A DNA stretch of 64,000 bases from Hemerocallis citrina. Lineage: Eukaryota; Streptophyta; Magnoliopsida; Asparagales; Asphodelaceae. The stretch is from positions 2,324,501 to 2,388,500 of the forward strand of contig CM030360.1 of assembly GCA_017893485.1 (NCBI GenBank), written 5' to 3'. Under the pieces are notes generated by a model. The model made no database searches. It was not told where the DNA came from and saw only the letters and a list, made by a program, of their open reading frames with translations. The first letter of the stretch is position 1. Every line of letters starts with the position of its first letter. The position numbers and the translations under genes were made by a program. Of this stretch, positions 33,224 to 45,500 are shown piece after piece.

Positions 33224-33690
33224 CATCACAAAAAAAATATCTTCAAAACTACACAAGTGAGGCAGATTAACTTTGCGTTGAAGATGAAAGGGTTAAAGTA
33301 TTGCTTGTTGTTAGGCGTTTACTGAGTCATGTTTACTCAGTCTTTGCTTTTGTTTAATAAATCCCTAGTCTTTAAGGTTAGTTGGGACTGTTAGTGGTCA
33401 ATCTACACTAACCACTTTAGCAGATGTAATGCTAAACATGAATTTTCTTTCAGCTTTTCTGTTTGTGTTTGTGAGTACTGTAAGGCTATATAAAGCCAAG
33501 TTTGTTCAGTAACAAGGTATCTCATTCATCCAGAATATTGTTGAGCTTTGTTTAACTGTGTTTGCATATTAATTATTTCATCGGAGCTTCCCAACAGAAG
33601 ACGCATTAAATCAAGAAAGGAAAAGAAAAGAAAAAGGATAGAAAGCTGTTCCCGACAACCATCATCTTCGAGAACAGACTGTAATTGTCT
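33224..33690 (+). other. Spacer containing a possible solo LTR (about 33283-33595)
   Basis: CTATATAAAGCC (about 33486) resembles a TATA box about 110 bp before a ...TTCCCAACA end at 33595, as in copia LTRs. The start and a target duplication could not be fixed. Confidence 0.3.
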
Positions 33691-33693
33691 TTA

Positions 33694-33793
33694 CCACCAC
33701 AAACTCATTCTTGGCACCGTTGAGTCCAGGTTTCGGTAAACATCACCACAAACTCATTCTTGGCACCGTTTTGAGTCCAGGTTCCTGTAAACA
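33694..33793. repeat. Tandem duplication, unit about 49 bp
   Basis: ACAAACTCATTCTTGGCACC begins at about 33699 and again near 33748. The two copies differ by a few bases. Confidence 0.85.
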
Positions 33794-33901
33794 TCACGAT
33801 AACTACAGATTCAAATAATGGGCATACTAATGAAAAACTGACATGCTATCTTGCTAAAAATGTGTGTGTTACATACATATTTGTACAGACCGAAGAAGAG
33901 G

Positions 33902-34157
33902 ACCACCAGGACCATCAGTTGGCCAATTGTGCATATTAATCGCGCATTAAATTTCACCTGATATAATAGGAGCCACTCCCTTGTCTCTGTAACCAAGAGA
34001 ACAGTCAATATCTGCACATAAACAAAAAAACCACCAGGACCATCAGTTGGCCAATTGTGCATATTAATCGCGCATTAAATTTCACCTGATATAGTAGGAG
34101 CCACTCCCTTGTCTCTGTAACCAAGAGAACAGTCAATATCTGCACATAAACAAAAAA
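33902..34157. repeat. Tandem duplication, unit 128 bp
   Basis: ACCACCAGGACCATCAGTTG starts at 33902 and 34030. The copies are almost identical, including CCTTGTCTCTGTAACC and the closing CATAAACAAAAAAA. Confidence 0.92.
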
Positions 34158-34589
34158 AAACTATCACGTAATAAAAGTTCATCTTATTACTTATCTTGAC
34201 AGTTATGAAGTGGTATATATACTCGTTATAGAAACTATAGCTATTATATATCAACTAGAATCATCGTCACATGCCAGTCTGAAGCAACCTCTCGAAAATA
34301 GAGAGGCTTCAGCCGATAAAACCTCACTGAGGTTGGTTCTTACGAAGTGATGGACTGTACGTTGGTTGTAAACAAGAGGCTAGTTGCTAAATATCTAAAC
34401 AAAGAGCAGTTATCAAAATGGTGGATTGTTGTACATAAACAGACAACAGTCTATGTTATCATAACTCCACCGATACAGCCCGTGTAAGTCGTTGAAAACA
34501 ATCCCTAATAAGTAGTAATATATTAAGTCGTCGAGGAACCAACTGGCCCAAACAAGTTGGTAATTAACGACAAATAGATACTGCTCTTT

Positions 34590-34720
34590 GTTGGAATAAC
34601 TTGATTTTACATATTTAGACTAATTTAGACGTGTAGATCAATGTGAATGATTCAGATTGTCGATATGAATGCTCGAAGGTCAAGACACGGAGAGCTCACC
34701 ATGGCTAGTGCACAACGGAA
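34590..34720. mobile_element. Half of a MITE related to the one at 34793-34977
   Basis: It shares GATTTTACATATTTAGA, AGACGTGTAGATCAATGTGAA and GTGCACAA with the right half of its neighbour in the same order. The left half is missing. Confidence 0.6.
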
Positions 34721-34725
34721 TGGGA

Positions 34726-34728
<3 letters not shown>

Positions 34729-34787
<59 letters not shown>
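34729..34787. repeat. (AT)n microsatellite, about 29 units
   Basis: Pure alternating AT between the two MITE copies. Confidence 0.95.
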
Positions 34788-34790
<3 letters not shown>

Positions 34791-34792
34791 CC

Positions 34793-34977
34793 CTTCCATT
34801 GTGCGCTACCCTCCGTATGCAATTTTGTAGCACTTCAATGGATGGGCAAATGAATTTCAAATGATTTGATTTTACATATTTAGATTAATTCAGACGTGTA
34901 GATCAATGTGAATGGTTTGGATCATCCATGTGTACTCCGTGTAAAAAGTTTATACGGAGGGTAGTGCACAATGGAAG
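34793..34977. mobile_element. MITE of 185 bp with 25-bp TIRs, between (AT)n tracts
   Basis: CTTCCATTGTGCGCTACCCT at 34793 pairs with AGGGTAGTGCACAATGGAAG ending at 34977, with one mismatch; the pairing extends through CTCCGTA. Both sides are (AT)n, so a TA-rich target or duplication cannot be defined. Confidence 0.75.

Positions 34978-34979
<2 letters not shown>

Positions 34980-35027
<48 letters not shown>
34980..35027. repeat. (TA)n microsatellite, about 24 units
   Basis: Pure alternating TA immediately right of the MITE. Confidence 0.95.
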
Positions 35028-35031
<4 letters not shown>

Positions 35032-36391
35032 CAATCCAAATATGAAAAATTAAGATAAAATAATATGGTAATTAAAATTAATACAAGTAGTCAATGTCAA
35101 ACAAAATATATTAATGGACCATTCCAACCACACAAATATCAACATCACATGACCAAAAGGTTCAAATAAAAATAGCCTAGTCTAAAACCAAATAAGTTTT
35201 AGATTATATTCTTCCAAAAGACTCAACATGCATATGGTAATGTTGAACATGGTCCAAACTTGATGGGGATGAATTTGGCTTGGCCTGACATTTCTGTTTT
35301 GGGCTAGAAAAAAGCAAAAAATATCCCCCAGGTATCCAAAACGTGAACGTGTCCAACCTTTTTTTTCCATTTAAATGCTAGAATACGTATCCAGGACGTA
35401 TCTGATGCGGATACATACTAGATATGCTGGTACGGATCTGCGGGAGAGTATCCATGCTTCATAGCTCTACAGAACAAATGATATGAAATAGGTTCTCTAC
35501 TACCAAAATCAGATATCAAGCAGCACATATAGATGACACTTCACCAAATATTCCTGATAGATCATGATTTTTTTCTTGTGAAATCGATGTTGCAGAAAAC
35601 AATTGCATTAGCATAGAGGAATTCATGTGATTCAGCCTATGAATAACCCAATATTCACATAACTAAGTACATAAGATTGAAGTTTACCTCAGAGGTCCAT
35701 CTGTCCATCAGCTCTGCAGCTAGTTTGATTACCTTGATCCAAGTCCATACCTAGAAGGGTGGCCAAACTCATAGCACTCTTCAAATTCCCATCCTATAGC
35801 TGATGAGTGACATTGGTTAAACCAAATAAGTTTGATTTATTGTAAATATGGAGAAAAGAAGCACTCAAAACTTGGAAGCAAAATGAAAACTTTTACTCAT
35901 TTACTTTACAGTACACAACACATACATTACTTGCTTAGCTTTCTCTAAGCTTGCCAAAGACAAATAGAAAATGTTGGGCAGAGATGTAAGGGGCCCATGA
36001 AACATCAATGTTAAAGATGAACAAAGTTGGGATATATAGTTTATTGAATAATAACTACCACAAAATGTTAGCAAAACTACACTCACTTTGGTAATTTACA
36101 TGACTTGTCTTCATCAGAACCACCTTAACCATATGAACAAATGACAGGGTTCTTCATATCCTTCTCTTTTCTGGTTGATAAATCAAAGCTTTGGTATCTT
36201 AATCAGTAAATCTTTAGTAGCATCATTGATGCCAGTTCGGCAATTGAAAGGTAAAGATGTCTGTATTCATCCTCTTGTCTTTAGCGCAACATACCATTCA
36301 GTTTTACAATGCAAGTCGTTGCCAACTAGCTCCCAACACAAGCATTTGGGCTAACTAAGCCTCACAATTTAAGTGATTGTGGTTTGCAATC
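35028..36391 (-). other. Region downstream of TAF12, including its probable 3' UTR
   Basis: The first few hundred bases after the TAF12 stop look like untranslated trailer. AATAAA on the minus strand at about 36045-36040 is a candidate poly-A signal about 350 bp past the stop, not proven. A stretch at about 35690-35800 is less A+T-rich and ends in a donor-like CTCTGAGGTAAAC on the minus strand. It may be an untranslated exon, but its reading frames have stops. Confidence 0.35.
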
Positions 36392-36514
36392 CTATGGTGA
36401 ACCAATAGCAGGTGCCTTTGATGCATGAGCCTTTGGGTTTGTAGAAGCCTGTCCACCAGTCGAGGGATTCTTTGCACTACCCCCCTCATTTGTTCCTACC
36501 ATAGACTTATTGAT
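36392..36514 (-). CDS. TAF12: TAF12 last exon
   Basis: AACTCCAG|ATCAATAAG to TAG at 36392-36394, 123 bp. The tail is Gly/Ser/Ala/Lys-rich and unstructured ([18 protein letters not shown]...AIGSP). Confidence 0.88.
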   Translation of the reverse strand: MNKSMVGTNEGGSAKNPSTGGQASTNPKAHASKAPAIGSP

Positions 36515-39500
36515 CTGGAGTTTAAAGCAAGTAACAGTTATGATAAAATATTGCATTCAGTTAGAACTTAGAATAGTGCAGTCACTTATAAAGAATCGGG
36601 AAGCAATGTTTGAGTATAGCAATGGTTGATTTATGATGAATACAAATTACAAATGCTTTGAAGCTATCACATATATGAAAAATTCTCTAGCTTTTACAGT
36701 TATGAAAGGAATTTTCCACAGAGCTAAGCAACCAACTGGAACCCAATACCCAATTGTTTGCCTTATTTGCTCTGATCGTTTGTTATAACAGTTGCACTTT
36801 TATTCGTGAACATCAAAAACCAAATTTACACAATAATAAACGAGAAACCCATCAACAATAATGCGTACTGAAGTGAACTGTTTTAGTTAGGGTTAGTATA
36901 ATGCACAAAGTTGTGAACAAAGTGACCCATTTTACTGAATACTCAGAAAGGTTTGACATATAGATATTCCTTATAACTTTTTCAAATTAAACCTTCTAAG
37001 TTTTATTTCTCGGTGTTGCAGTTTTCGATATGCCCTGGTGGGTCAGGCAGTACCCTTGTCTTTCCTTAGATTCATATCTCTAAAGGAGGTATCATTATAG
37101 AGGAGGAGGAGGAGGGGGGGGGGGGGGGGGCGTTGGGAGACAGTAAAGTTTCCAAAGGCAGAAAAGAACGTACCATTGCAACCCTCTCTCTGTGAAGGTC
37201 ATGTGTGAACTGTGGCATCATTTGGAGAGAAATAGCCAAAAGTTTAATCAGTTTCAAATTTAATCCCCAGAAAAGGAACAAACAGTCTCTTCATAACTTC
37301 TGTAACCATAATCTATTGTTTAAAAAATATATAGATAAACATCACACCTGTTTCTTATAACACCTTATCTCATCTCCAGTAAAGCCAGGCAGGGCCATGT
37401 TCCAATGCCTCTCTGCATAGGAACATAATTATATAGTAAAGTAAATAAATTTGATCAAATAGGACTTTAAAAAAAATGGAGACATTAAAGTCGAGCAAAA
37501 TCAGATCAGGGCGTATATTGAAATCCTTACCCACATGTAAAAGCATGTCCTTTGCTTCTAGAATGGTTGATTTTCGATGCTTCGCCAACTGGCAGGCAGC
37601 TGTTACTATCTGTTAATTCGAGACAAGTAAACAGCTTAGAAAAATAAACGTCCATCACAACTGCTGTGGAAAAAAAAGAGGTATTTAAGCATTGGGATTT
37701 ATATATATTCTCAATGCAAAGGAATCCATATATTGATTGACAAAAAAATATATATAAATAAAAGAAAAAATAAGAGACTATTTATTGTTGTGTACTACAC
37801 TACAATAGTCCTGAATGGGTGCAACTCACAGATTCTATAAAATCATCAGCAATCTCAAAAAGATCATCTTCGATTTCTGGACGCAACTTTTCAGAGGGGT
37901 CAACCTGTGCAGAAGGAAAGAAGGCTTATGTTTGGAAGGATAAATTAATATACTTGAAAATTTGTACATTCAAAGAGACCCTAGCACATTTAGAGAATTG
38001 TTACTCAACCATTTTGTAACAGCAGCACTAAAGTGATGCTATACACTATGTTTCTAAACACGTCGAAGCAAATTCAAAGTTTCAAACTATACAAGAGGAT
38101 AGTGAGTAAAAGAGCAATAGCATTTTGAAATGCTAATGAGGATATCGGTTCGAGATGATTCGGGCGCTTCTATCAGCGCAAACATCGTTTAGGATGGCTG
38201 TTCTATTAACCTAGTATTTTTATTTTAGCATTCATATTTTTTTGGCAATTTTAGCCATATGTAGTAGTTTTGTGATTTGCACCCTTTATTTTATGCATTA
38301 GGATAGAAGATTTGTATTGAGATTTGTTTTGAGCCTATATAGAGACCTCTAAATTAATGAAAACATTATGCTATTATTCATTAAAAAAAATATTGGGTGT
38401 TGAGTTATTGCTCTGCATTTTTTCTTATGTGTGTGATACATAAGAAATTATTAGGGTTTGTGAGAAATCCTAAGAAATATTTAGTGTTTGTGAGAAGCTC
38501 TAAACTAACCCCCAAATTTCCAAATTATTAACTACCCAAACCCTAAATCCCCTTCTTCTCTCTTTCTCCTTCCCGAAGCCCCACAACCCATCACGCTCTC
38601 TCTCTCCTAACCCACCCCCCGCTTTCTGATGTAAACTTAACCCTAAGCAGAGAATTTTCAAGAATTATAAAAGATTAAGTTTACCAACACGTAATACAGA
38701 TTAAGTCAGAAATTAAACTACTAATTAGTTTGATGGATTTTCAAGATATAAAATAGTTTAACAAGCTCAATTAAAGATTCAATCACAACAATCAATAACC
38801 ATACTTAAACGTTCTTAACAAGTAAAATAGTCAATAATGATTCGTACCCTACTTAGCAAGTGAAAGCGCATACGCTCAATATTTGTGGACGACAGTAAAT
38901 TTAGATAATAATCTAGAGATGATAAAGCAGTATCACAAATATTTGAGAAGTGGAAAGAGATTACCGGGGTTTGATGTCACCACGGATGGAGAGAAAGACG
39001 ATGTGGGAAGTGGATCTGGTCCAACACCCAAACAGCGACAGCGAAAAGGATCCAATCGAGAGCACGGATCTCACTTGCGCTTGGTTTGCGCTCGGGAACA
39101 AGGCGACGGCAATAGCAGGGCTTCAGGGTGTGGTGCAGTCGGGGGTGAACAGGTGGCGTTCGGTGGTTGGGTTGCTCAGCGCTGCTGGCGGCGCTGCGGT
39201 GAAGAGTAGCGAGGGGCATCGAGGCACTGGTGGTTGGACACGCGCGCGCGCGAGGGGGCGAGGTGAGTGGGTGTTTGGAGAGGCAACGTGAGGTGATCGG
39301 GTGTGAAGGAGAAGGCAGGGAGGGGCGATGGGTGAGGGAGATGACTGGACGAGAGGAGTATCGAGGTCGAGGATGGGTTCAGGCGATGGTGGTGCAGGTC
39401 GGAGTTTGAAGGAGAGGAGCAACGGCAGGGCGCAGCAGCGGTGGAAGGTGGTGGCGAGGAAGGAGTGAAAACGGAGGGAGCTCGAGATGGCGAGGAGGAA

Positions 39501-42500
39501 GGATGATGGGGTTGCGGGAAATCAAAGGACGAAGGAAAAGGGTTAGGCGACTTACGATAATTAGGAGTTAGGAATTTTGTATAATGGATTTGGGGATTTG
39601 GGGTAGTTTAGGACTTCTCACAAACTCTAATACTTTCTTAAGATTTCTCACAAACCGTAATTCTTATGGTATCACACACAAGAAAAGAATGCAAAGCAAT
39701 AAAACACAGTAATATTTTTTAATCAAGAATAGCATACTTTCTCATTATTCTCATGGCCTATATATAGGCTCAAAACAAAATCTCAATACAAATCTCCAAA
39801 ATATTGTAATACAGAAAATAAATGGTGCAAATTGCAAAATTACTACATATGGCTAAATCTCAAAATAAAACAAAACAGAACCGATGTCCTCATCACTTTT
39901 TCCTCTTCAATCGATCACCGCAACCAACCCCCAATCTACCCCCGACCTCCATCGACTGCACATATCCACCATAATCACACCCGAACCCCCATCGAAACCC
40001 TAATTCTCACATCTTTACTAACCTAATCTTCGCTCGCCTTCCCTCACCCACCACCGATCAACGTCAGCCTCCACCAATCAACGTCAGCCTCGGGGATCTC
40101 CCTCTGGTGTAGCTGCCATCACATCCCGACGCCACCGAGCAGCTCCTCCCTCCTACCCCTAGCACCGTCACCTCCCCCGCAGCCTCCATCGACGCCCAGT
40201 CGTACCCGAGCGCCAACCCCGTTAGCCGCTGCATCGGTCCTGACTGCCCATCAACTCTAATCCAAGCCTTCAACAAGTTTTCCCTCCACTGTGATACTTT
40301 CTTCGAACCCTGATAACTTCTTTCCACTTCTCAAAAATTTGTGATACTGTTTTATCATCTCTATATTATTATCTGAATTATCTGTCGCCAACATATATTA
40401 AGAGTGTGTGTTTTTACCTGCTAATTAGAGTACAAATCATTATTGCATATCTTACATGTTAAGAATGATTAAGTATAATTGTTGATTGTTAGACGTGAAT
40501 ATTTAACTGGGCTTGTTAAACTTAATTCAATTCCTGAAAATCCATCAACCAATTAGTAGTTTTAATTTCTAACTTAATCGGCATTACTTGTTAGTAAACT
40601 TAATCTTTAAATATTCTTGAAAAATTCTATATTTAGGTTAAGTTTAAATCATTATGGTATCAGAACAAATGTTTTTGAAACCATAGTTCTTGCATCATTT
40701 AGTCATAATTTTTGTAATCATTTAGAATCGTTTTAGGATTATTTTTAGTTCATTTCATATTTAAATTTTAAATTTTAAAAAAAAAATTTAAGTGCATTTA
40801 GGACATGTTTCCCCAAAATTCAGCAAACACACGTCCTCACAACCCCTAATTTTTCACCATTGGTGAATGCATCTTCACAGCACCATCACGAATCCTGAAG
40901 AACCTTTCTTGTCCCCTGCAAACCACCCAATTAGGAACCCAATGATTCAGCGAGCCCTCTTCAAACTGAAATGGACAACTCTGATATTTCCACTACCCTC
41001 GCTGTCATTCAAACAACTGTTGCCAATATCAATCAAAGGCTTCAGAAAGTGGAAATGAATCAAAATGTTGTCCCGAAGCTTCATGCTAATCGTCAGATCT
41101 CTTAAGGGATTGATCGTGATGGTCGACATCAAGATCATGATGGTCGACGTCAAGATCGTGACACTGACGAACAATACAAGAAGAACGTTAAGACGGACGT
41201 TCCCACTTTGAAGGTCACATGGAACCCCAAGCTTATCTTAATTGGATCCGAGCTATGGACCACTACTTCGTGTGATTTGACATGAGCGAAACTCTGAAAG
41301 TCAAATTTGCCACGATGAAATTGACTGGTAAAGCTCAACAATACCGAACCAATCTTGAACATGCCCGTTTGGCACCTATAGCCACTTGGGAAGCTATGAA
41401 AGAGAAGCTCCACTTGGGAAACTATGAAAGAAAAGCTCACTGAGAGATATGTGCCCTTGTCATTCTACACCCGATTGCTAAATTAGTGGAACCAACTCTA
41501 TCAAGGAAGCAAATCCACCCAAGAGTGTGTGGATAAGTTTGACGACTTCCTCATTCGATGTAATGCTTTGAGTAAAGAGAGTGAAGAACAAACCTTCTCT
41601 AGGTTCAGAGCTGGACTACGAGCCGATCTTAGGAATGAGCTAATTCATAGAAATGTGGACTTCGTGGCAACAGCTTGTTCCCTTGAGCTCGATATGGATT
41701 TTCTTAAAGCAAGTTCCTCTTATAAGTCCAGCGATTCGAGAGATCATTCCTCTAGATTGACCTCCACTGACCCCTCCAGACCTGAGTCCTCCTCTTCTCA
41801 GTACCCCAACAAGTCTTACCGAAGTAAGCCTACTTCAAATTTATATCCACCTGGAAATGACAATACGGGTAAGAACACTGAAAGATACTACTTTAAGATT
41901 GATCCTCTCACTAAGTATTATAAATGCAAGGGATACGGTCATGTTGCTGACAACTGTCCCAGTCCTAGTAGGATCAACATCATAGAAAGTACCGATGTCA
42001 TTGCTGATGAGCTCGACAATGAGTTTACCTATGAACCTCATGTAAGTGATGACTTCAGTGAAGAAAAGGATGACCAGTCTCTCAACTATATTCGGTCGAT
42101 CCAATCACCTCCCTTGAGTGTACCCGAGTCACCCATTCCTTGTCAAGTCAATTAGCAGCCCACAGATTTTATTCATGTGTTAGAATATCATACTCTCAAA
42201 TTCTGCATCCACATTTGCATCCTGATTGGCATAGAGAAATTTCCAAAGAAATTAATGAGAATAATTTTAACTACAATTTAATAGCAGATACTAGAAGGAA
42301 ATTTAAAACTTTTGATATTGGTGACGAAGTGATGGTTCGGATTCGTCCGAAACGGTTTTCAGCTGGATCTGTTAAGAAATTGAAAGCAAGTGCTGCAGGC
42401 CCATTTAATATTCTGCATAAAATCAATGATAATACCTATGTCGTTGACCTTCCTGAAGATTTTGGCATAAGTCAGACTTTCAATATTGATGATCTAGTAC

Positions 42501-45500
42501 CCTATGATGGCCCAGAATTTAACCCAAGAAATTCTCTTATAGATGAGCCTACCCTGTAGCCTACTGGTGAGATTCCCATCTTTTTCCATCAACCTGATAC
42601 TACTAACCCACCAACAGAAGAAAAAAAATAGGATAATATTTTAGATGATCAGATAGTCTCTACTAGAGATGGTGGTATTCATAGGTATTTGGTGAGATGG
42701 AAGAACAAGCCGAAGTCGGAGGATACTTGGATTGATCTTGAAGAGCTCCAGCGCTTGGATCCAAATCTGTAGGAGCACTATGATAGGATCACTGGTTTTG
42801 ACTCTATTGGGTCGAGCCCTCTCCCACCCTGAGAGAATGATGACATCGATTCGATACGATTTGGGCACTTCTATTAGCACAAACATTGCCTAGGATTGTT
42901 GTTCTATTAGCCTAGTTGATGTAAACTTAACCTTAAGTAGAGAATTTTCAAGAATTTTAAAACATTAAGTTTACCAACACATAATACAGTTTAAGTCGGA
43001 AATTAAACTACTAATTGGTTTGATGAATTTTCAAGATATGAAATAGTTTAACAAGCTCAATTAATGATTCAATCCTATCAATCAACAATGATACTTAATC
43101 GTTCTTAGCATATAAAATATGCAATAAAGATCCGTACCTGTTAGAATATAAATATTAAAACCCTCACCTTTACACCACAACTTCGGAGTTTTGGTCCAAC
43201 GATAGGGTCATTAATATGGTATCAGAGCAACCCAGGTTCGAATCTCACTGCGCAATTTAAACGCGGATTGAAAAAAATACCGCTACGTACAATCCAGGTC
43301 TTGGACCAAAAAGATGGCCCTCAACCTGCAGGGGTGTGTTAGAATATAACTATTAAAACCCTCACACGTACACCACAACTTTAAAATTTTGGTCCATCGG
43401 TAGGGTCATTAATAATACCCTAATTAGCAATAGAAGCACACACTCAATATTTGTAGACGACGAATAAATCAAATAATATTCTAGAGACGATAGATAGTAT
43501 CACAGATAAATGGAGGAATGGAAAGAGATTACCAGGTTCGTAGACAACGTCGTCACAGATGAAGATGAAAAAAAGAAGCCACTCGTCTCAGCCAATAGTG
43601 TTGCACTCCTCCAAACTCCTTTCCTTAATGTGAGAACTAGGATTTATGATTTGAGGTGGATTTGGGGATTATGGTTTCAAATTTGAAATATATTTAGGGA
43701 TTGGAGTTCAGATTTGAATTGGATTTGGGATTAGGATTTAGGGTTTGAAGGGATTGGGGATTTGGAGTAGGGGGGAGGCATCGGTCGATGGTGGAGGGTA
43801 AGGTGGTCGGTGGTGGTGAGCGGCGACAGGGTGGCGTCAGGTTGGAGGCTTGGAGCGGCAGGGGATCGGGAGATGAGGGCAGTGGTGACGGGATCGGGGT
43901 GTCGAGGAGAGGGTGTGGTGGTGATGAAGGAGTGGTTATGGCATCGGGGGTGTGGGGTCGACGACAGTGGTGGTGCGGGAGGTAGAGGCGACGGTGAGGG
44001 AGTCGACGGGATGGAGGAGAAAAGGTCGGGGCTTCAGTGGGGGTTGTTAGGTTTGGGTTTCAAGAAGGGAAAAAAAGAGGAAGAAGGAGAGAGAGGGTAT
44101 AAGGGTTTTTTTTGGATAAACGATTTTGGGAATTTGGGGGTGTAGTTTGGATTTTCTTACAAACCCTAATACTTTCTTAGGATTTTTCACATACTCTAAT
44201 AATTTCTTATGGTCTCACACGCACAAGAAAATAATACAGAGCAATAACTCAACACACAATAATTTTTTAAATCAAGAATATCATACTTTCTTATTATTCT
44301 CATGGCCAATATATAGACTCAAAACAAAATCTCAATACGAATCTCCAAAATATTCTAATGCAAAAAATAAAAGGTGCAAATTGCAAAAAATAGTACATAT
44401 GGCTAAATCACAAAATAAAACAAAAGAGAACCAATATCCTCATCACTTGTATTTTTATTTCAACATTCATATTTGTTTTTGGAAATTTTAGCCATATGTA
44501 GTTGTTTTGCAATTTGCACCCTTTATTTTATGTATTAGGATATTTTGAAGATTTGTATTGAGATTTGTTTTGAGCCTGTATATAGGCCTCTAGATTAATA
44601 AAAATATTATGCTATTATTGATTAAAAAAATTATTGTGTATGAGTTATTGCTCTGCAATCTTTTCTTATGTGTGTGATACCATAAAAAATTATTAAGGTT
44701 TGTGAGAAATCCGAAGAAATTTTTAGGGTTGAGAAGCTCTAAGCTATACCCCCAAATCCTCAAATTATTAACTACCCAAATCCTAAATCCCCTTCTTCTC
44801 TCTTTCTCCTTCTTCCCCCAAATCCTCAAATTATTTTATGTATTAGGATATTTTGAAGATTTGTATTGAGATTTGTTTTGGGCCTGTATATAGGCCTCTA
44901 GATTAATGAAAATATTATGCTATTATTGATTAAAAAAATTATTGTGTATGAGTTAATGCTCTGCATTCTTTTCTTATGTGTATGATACCATAAGAAATTA
45001 TTAAGGTTTGTGAGAAATCCGAAGAAATTTTTAGGGTTGGGAAGCTCTAAACTATACCCCCAAATCCTCAAATTATTAACTACCCAAATCCTAAATCCCC
45101 TTCTTCTCTCTTTCTCCTTCTTCCCGAAGCCCCACAACCCATCCACGCTCCCTCTCTCTCTCCTCATCCACCCCCCACTTTCTCTTTCCTCTTCAATCCA
45201 TCACCGCAACCAACCCCCCTCTACCCTCGACCTCTATCGACTTCACATCTCCACCATAATAACACCCGAACCCCCATCAAAACCCTAATTCCCATATCTC
45301 CACTAACCTAATCTTCGCCCGCCTTCCCTCACCCACCGCCGATCGACGTCAGCCTCCACCGATCAATGTCAACCCCGGCGATCTCCTCTCTGGTGTAGCT
45401 GCCATCGCATCCCGACGCCACCGAGCAGCTCCTCCCTCTTACCCCCAGCACCGCCACCTCTTCTGCAGCCTCCATCGATGCCCTGTCGTACCCGAGCGCC

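Noticed and set aside
33283..33595. Solo copia LTR
   Set aside because: Plausible TATA box and ACA end, but no definable start or target duplication, so it is kept only as a low-confidence note.
34647..34853. Frame with Ile-Tyr repeats
   Set aside because: Translation of the (AT)n microsatellite.
35690..35800. Additional TAF12 coding exon
   Set aside because: The preceding exon ends in a proper stop and the reading frames here contain stops; an untranslated exon remains possible.
38883..39422. Overlapping G+C-richer frames on both strands
   Set aside because: They lie in the reversed solo LTR; the encoded peptides are low complexity and the same region recurs, diverged, at 43788-44145.
43788..44145. 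Gly/Arg-rich frames
   Set aside because: Part of the second reversed solo LTR; low complexity and without relatives.
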